Origin: CAVSNH01 sp963729275
Lineage (GTDB): Bacteria; Actinomycetota; Acidimicrobiia; Acidimicrobiales; RAAP-2
Assembly (NCBI GenBank): GCA_963729275.1
Contig: CAVSNH010000005.1
Coordinates: 1 to 64,000, forward strand
Length of the DNA stretch: 64,000 bases
Direction of reading: 5' to 3'
The notes below the pieces were generated by a model. It made no database searches and was not told the DNA's origin. It saw nothing but the letters and a program-made list of their open reading frames with translations. The translations under genes were made by a program, and so were the position numbers. This document shows positions 62,254 through 64,000 of the stretch, piece by piece; positions within the stretch are counted from its first letter, which is position 1, and each line of letters begins with the position of its first letter.

Positions 62254-63525
62254 GTGGAATTCGTTTCCGGGCTGCGCTGCCGTGAATGCGGCCGCACGTA
62301 CCCTGCCGAGGCCCTGCACGTCTGTGACTTCTGCTTCGGGCCCCTCGAAGTGACCTACGACTATGACCGGGTGGCGGCGCACATGACCCGTGAGCGCATC
62401 GCCGCCGGCCCGAGGACCATCTGGCGCTATGCCGATCTGTTGCCGGTGGCCGATGCCGCGCCGGTCGACCTCGGTGCCGGCTTCACGCCACTCGTCCGCG
62501 CCGACCGGCTGGCTGCCGAGCTCGGCCTGAGCGATCTGTGGATCAAGGACGACACGGCCAATCCCACGGGCTCGTTCAAGGACCGGGTGGTCTCGGTCGC
62601 CCTCACGAAGGCGCGGGAGCTCGGGTTCAAGGTGGCGGCATGCGCCTCGACCGGCAACCTGGCCAATTCGGTGGCCGCCCACGCCGCCCGGGCCGGCATG
62701 GAGTCGGTGGTGCTCGTTCCGCACGACCTCGAGACGGCCAAGGTGACCATGACGTCGGTCTACGGTGGGCTCCTCTTCGCCGTGGAGGGCAGCTATGACG
62801 ACGTCAACCGGCTCTGCGCCGAGCTCACGAGTGAGCAGCCGTCATGGGCCTTCGTGAACGTGAACGTCCGGACCTACTACGCCGAGGGGTCGAAGACCTT
62901 GGCCTTCGAGGTGGCCGAGCAACTCGGCTGGCGTGCTCCCGACCACGTGGTCGTGCCGATCGGATCGGGCGCGCAGCTCACCAAGGTGGCCAAGGGGTTC
63001 GCCGAGCTCGGTGAGGTCGGCCTGCTCGACGAGACGCCGTCGGTCCGGATCTCGGGGGCCCAGGCTGTGGGATGTGCGCCGGTGGCCACGGCCTTCGCCG
63101 AGGGTGCGGATGCCATACGTCCGGTCAAGCCCAACACCATCGCCAAGTCGCTGGCCATCGGCAACCCGGCCGACGGTTGGTATGCGCTGGAGACGATCCG
63201 TCAGTCCGGGGGATCCTGCGCGGCGGTCACTGACGCCGAGATCCTCGACGGCATCCGCCTTCTGGCCCGGACCGAGGGCATCTTCGCCGAGACGGCCGGT
63301 GGAGTGACCATCGCCACACTGGCCAAGCTGGCCGCCGCCGGCGAGGTGCATCGCGACGAGCGGGTGGTGGCCATCGTGAGCGGTCACGGCCTCAAGACGG
63401 TGGAGGCGCTGAGCGGGGACGGGACTTCGGGGCCCACCGCCACCATCGCCCCGACCCTCGAGGCCTTCGATCGAGCCCTGGCCGAGTCCGCCGACACAAT
63501 CGGCGTATCGGTGGCGGCGGGTTGA
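62254..63525 (+). CDS. thrC: Threonine-synthase-like PLP enzyme under SAM riboswitch control
   Basis: Fold-type II PLP enzyme of 423 residues. An N-terminal zinc ribbon (LRCRECGRTYPAEALHVCDFC) precedes the catalytic core. The PLP lysine is in NPTGSFKDRVVSVALTKA near residue 110, with CASTGNLANSVAAHAARAG and the PLP-phosphate region PIGSGAQLTKVAKGFAEL. Threonine synthases convert O-phosphohomoserine to threonine. The SAM riboswitch and the adjacent sulfur carrier suggest that this one instead, or also, uses O-phosphohomoserine to make homocysteine. The GTG start is 6 nt after GAGGAG. The next gene begins 2 nt after its stop. Confidence 0.92.
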   Translation: MEFVSGLRCRECGRTYPAEALHVCDFCFGPLEVTYDYDRVAAHMTRERIAAGPRTIWRYADLLPVADAAPVDLGAGFTPLVRADRLAAELGLSDLWIKDDTANPTGSFKDRVVSVALTKARELGFKVAACASTGNLANSVAAHAARAGMESVVLVPHDLETAKVTMTSVYGGLLFAVEGSYDDVNRLCAELTSEQPSWAFVNVNVRTYYAEGSKTLAFEVAEQLGWRAPDHVVVPIGSGAQLTKVAKGFAELGEVGLLDETPSVRISGAQAVGCAPVATAFAEGADAIRPVKPNTIAKSLAIGNPADGWYALETIRQSGGSCAAVTDAEILDGIRLLARTEGIFAETAGGVTIATLAKLAAAGEVHRDERVVAIVSGHGLKTVEALSGDGTSGPTATIAPTLEAFDRALAESADTIGVSVAAG

Positions 63526-63527
63526 CC

Positions 63528-63800
63528 ATGGTCACCGTCCGAATCCCCACTCAGCTACGCACGGCGACCGGCGGTGCCGGCGAGGTGAGCGTCGAGGGTG
63601 CCACCATCGGCGAGGTCCTGAAGGCTCTCAGTGCCGCCCACGACGGGTTCGCCGAGCGCATCTTCGACGAGAACGGCGGCCTCCGTCGCTTCGTCAACGT
63701 GTTCCTCGACGACGAAGACGTCCGGTTTCTCGAAGGCCTGGACACGCCGGTCTTGGCGAACCAGACGGTCTCCATCATCCCGGCGGTGGCCGGGGGCTGA
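63528..63800 (+). CDS. MoaD/ThiS-like ubiquitin-fold sulfur carrier protein
   Basis: The 90-residue beta-grasp protein starts VTVRIPTQLRTATGG and has LRRFVNVFLDDEDVRFLEGLDTPV. It ends exactly in Gly-Gly (IIPAVAGG), the tail that is adenylylated and thiocarboxylated in sulfur carriers. It resembles the CysO-type carriers of actinobacteria. It is tightly linked to the threonine-synthase-like gene and shares its riboswitch leader, so sulfur delivery to that enzyme is the simplest hypothesis. A TTG overlapping the thrC stop is an alternative start. No activating E1-like enzyme or JAMM protease lies in the visible part. Confidence 0.88.
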   Translation: MVTVRIPTQLRTATGGAGEVSVEGATIGEVLKALSAAHDGFAERIFDENGGLRRFVNVFLDDEDVRFLEGLDTPVLANQTVSIIPAVAGG

Positions 63801-63845
63801 GCTCCGACTCGGCCGGCCGCCGGGCGGCCGGGCCCGGATGGCCGG

Positions 63846-63896
63846 GGCTCAGGTGCCGAGCCCGTGCAGCAAGGCTCAGGTGCCGAGGCCGTGCAG
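63846..63896 (+). repeat. Short tandem duplication at the 3' end of the TetR gene
   Basis: GGCTCAGGTGCCGAG followed by an almost identical CCGTGCAG occurs twice, about 28 nt apart. The second copy contains the stop codon and last codons of the minus-strand gene; the first is a noncoding remnant. Confidence 0.8.
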
Positions 63897-64000
63897 GATG
63901 AAGGCCGTGGTCTCGGCAGCAACCTTCTCGCGAGGCTCGCTCACAGGCTCGCCGGCCCGCACCGACATTGCCCCGTAGATCTGCTGACCGATGAGGGTCG
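63876..64000 (-). CDS. C-terminus of a probable TetR family regulator (partial)
   Basis: The minus strand is open from the right window edge to a TGA at 63876-63878. The 40 visible residues (LIGQQIYGAMSVRAGEPVSE, then EKVAAETTAFILHGLGT) look like the last two helices of a TetR-type ligand domain, whose members often end in an FILHGLG-like motif. The DNA-binding part lies outside the window, so the assignment rests on the tail alone. It converges on the sulfur carrier gene. Confidence 0.6.
   Translation of the reverse strand, partial: TLIGQQIYGAMSVRAGEPVSEPREKVAAETTAFILHGLGT

Overview
The window is a GC-rich, densely packed bacterial chromosome segment with many GTG starts and 4-base stop/start overlaps. 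Markers such as CarD, DisA, an RsrA-type anti-sigma factor, a DUF2342 zincin, tandem GSI/GSII glutamine synthetases, a GpgS-type transferase and ergothioneine genes point to an actinobacterium. From topA to rlmB the gene order follows, in condensed form, the Mycobacterium tuberculosis order Rv3646c-Rv3579c as I remember it. The differences from that order suggest a deep branch, plausibly Acidimicrobiia, but this is an inference. I see no phage, insertion sequence, CRISPR array or rRNA.

Layout. 1-6.9 kb: two glutamine synthetases on the minus strand (the first runs off the left edge), glutamine-dependent NAD synthetase, a ferritin-like protein with an apparent frameshift in a 30-nt repeat, and a principal-type sigma factor. 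7-15 kb: a HAD phosphatase, two TrkA/RCK proteins, an acyl-CoA dehydrogenase-like protein, an ATP-grasp ligase, and a KimA-like potassium transporter fused to an OB-fold. 15-22.6 kb: H+-pyrophosphatase, topoisomerase I, tmk-holB and tRNA-Thr(CGT). 22.7-29.5 kb: accessory metabolism (DUF2889 protein, CaiB-type CoA-transferase, amidohydrolase, methyltransferase, YjbR protein, PAS-GGDEF protein). 29.6-41.8 kb: a long plus-strand run with an ECF sigma/anti-sigma pair, DUF2342 protease, tilS, hpt, folE-folP-pseudophosphatase-folB-folK, DUF2520-panC, nadB-nadC and coaX, covering folate, pantothenate/CoA and NAD. 41.8-46 kb: a TetR regulator, a DinB-like protein, two related secreted helical proteins and a polyprenyl diphosphate synthase. 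46-55 kb: clpC, disA, carD-ispD-ispF-rlmB, and egtB-egtD on the minus strand. 55-64 kb: tRNA-Thr(TGT), a LytR_C protein, otsB/otsA converging, a TetR-MFS efflux pair, gpgS, then an SAM-I riboswitch ahead of a threonine-synthase-like gene and a MoaD/ThiS-like sulfur carrier, and the end of another TetR gene.

Two themes stand out. First, the right end carries an SAM-I riboswitch whose P1 helix overlaps the Shine-Dalgarno of a threonine-synthase-like PLP enzyme. That gene is followed two bases later by a small beta-grasp protein ending in Gly-Gly. This suggests a protein-thiocarboxylate route to homocysteine/methionine rather than threonine supply. Second, potassium and osmotic functions are concentrated here: a KimA-like importer with an OB-fold, two RCK proteins, DisA, trehalose synthesis (OtsA/OtsB) and GpgS. 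Several genes have a -10-like hexamer 6-8 nt before the start codon, which suggests frequent leaderless transcripts.
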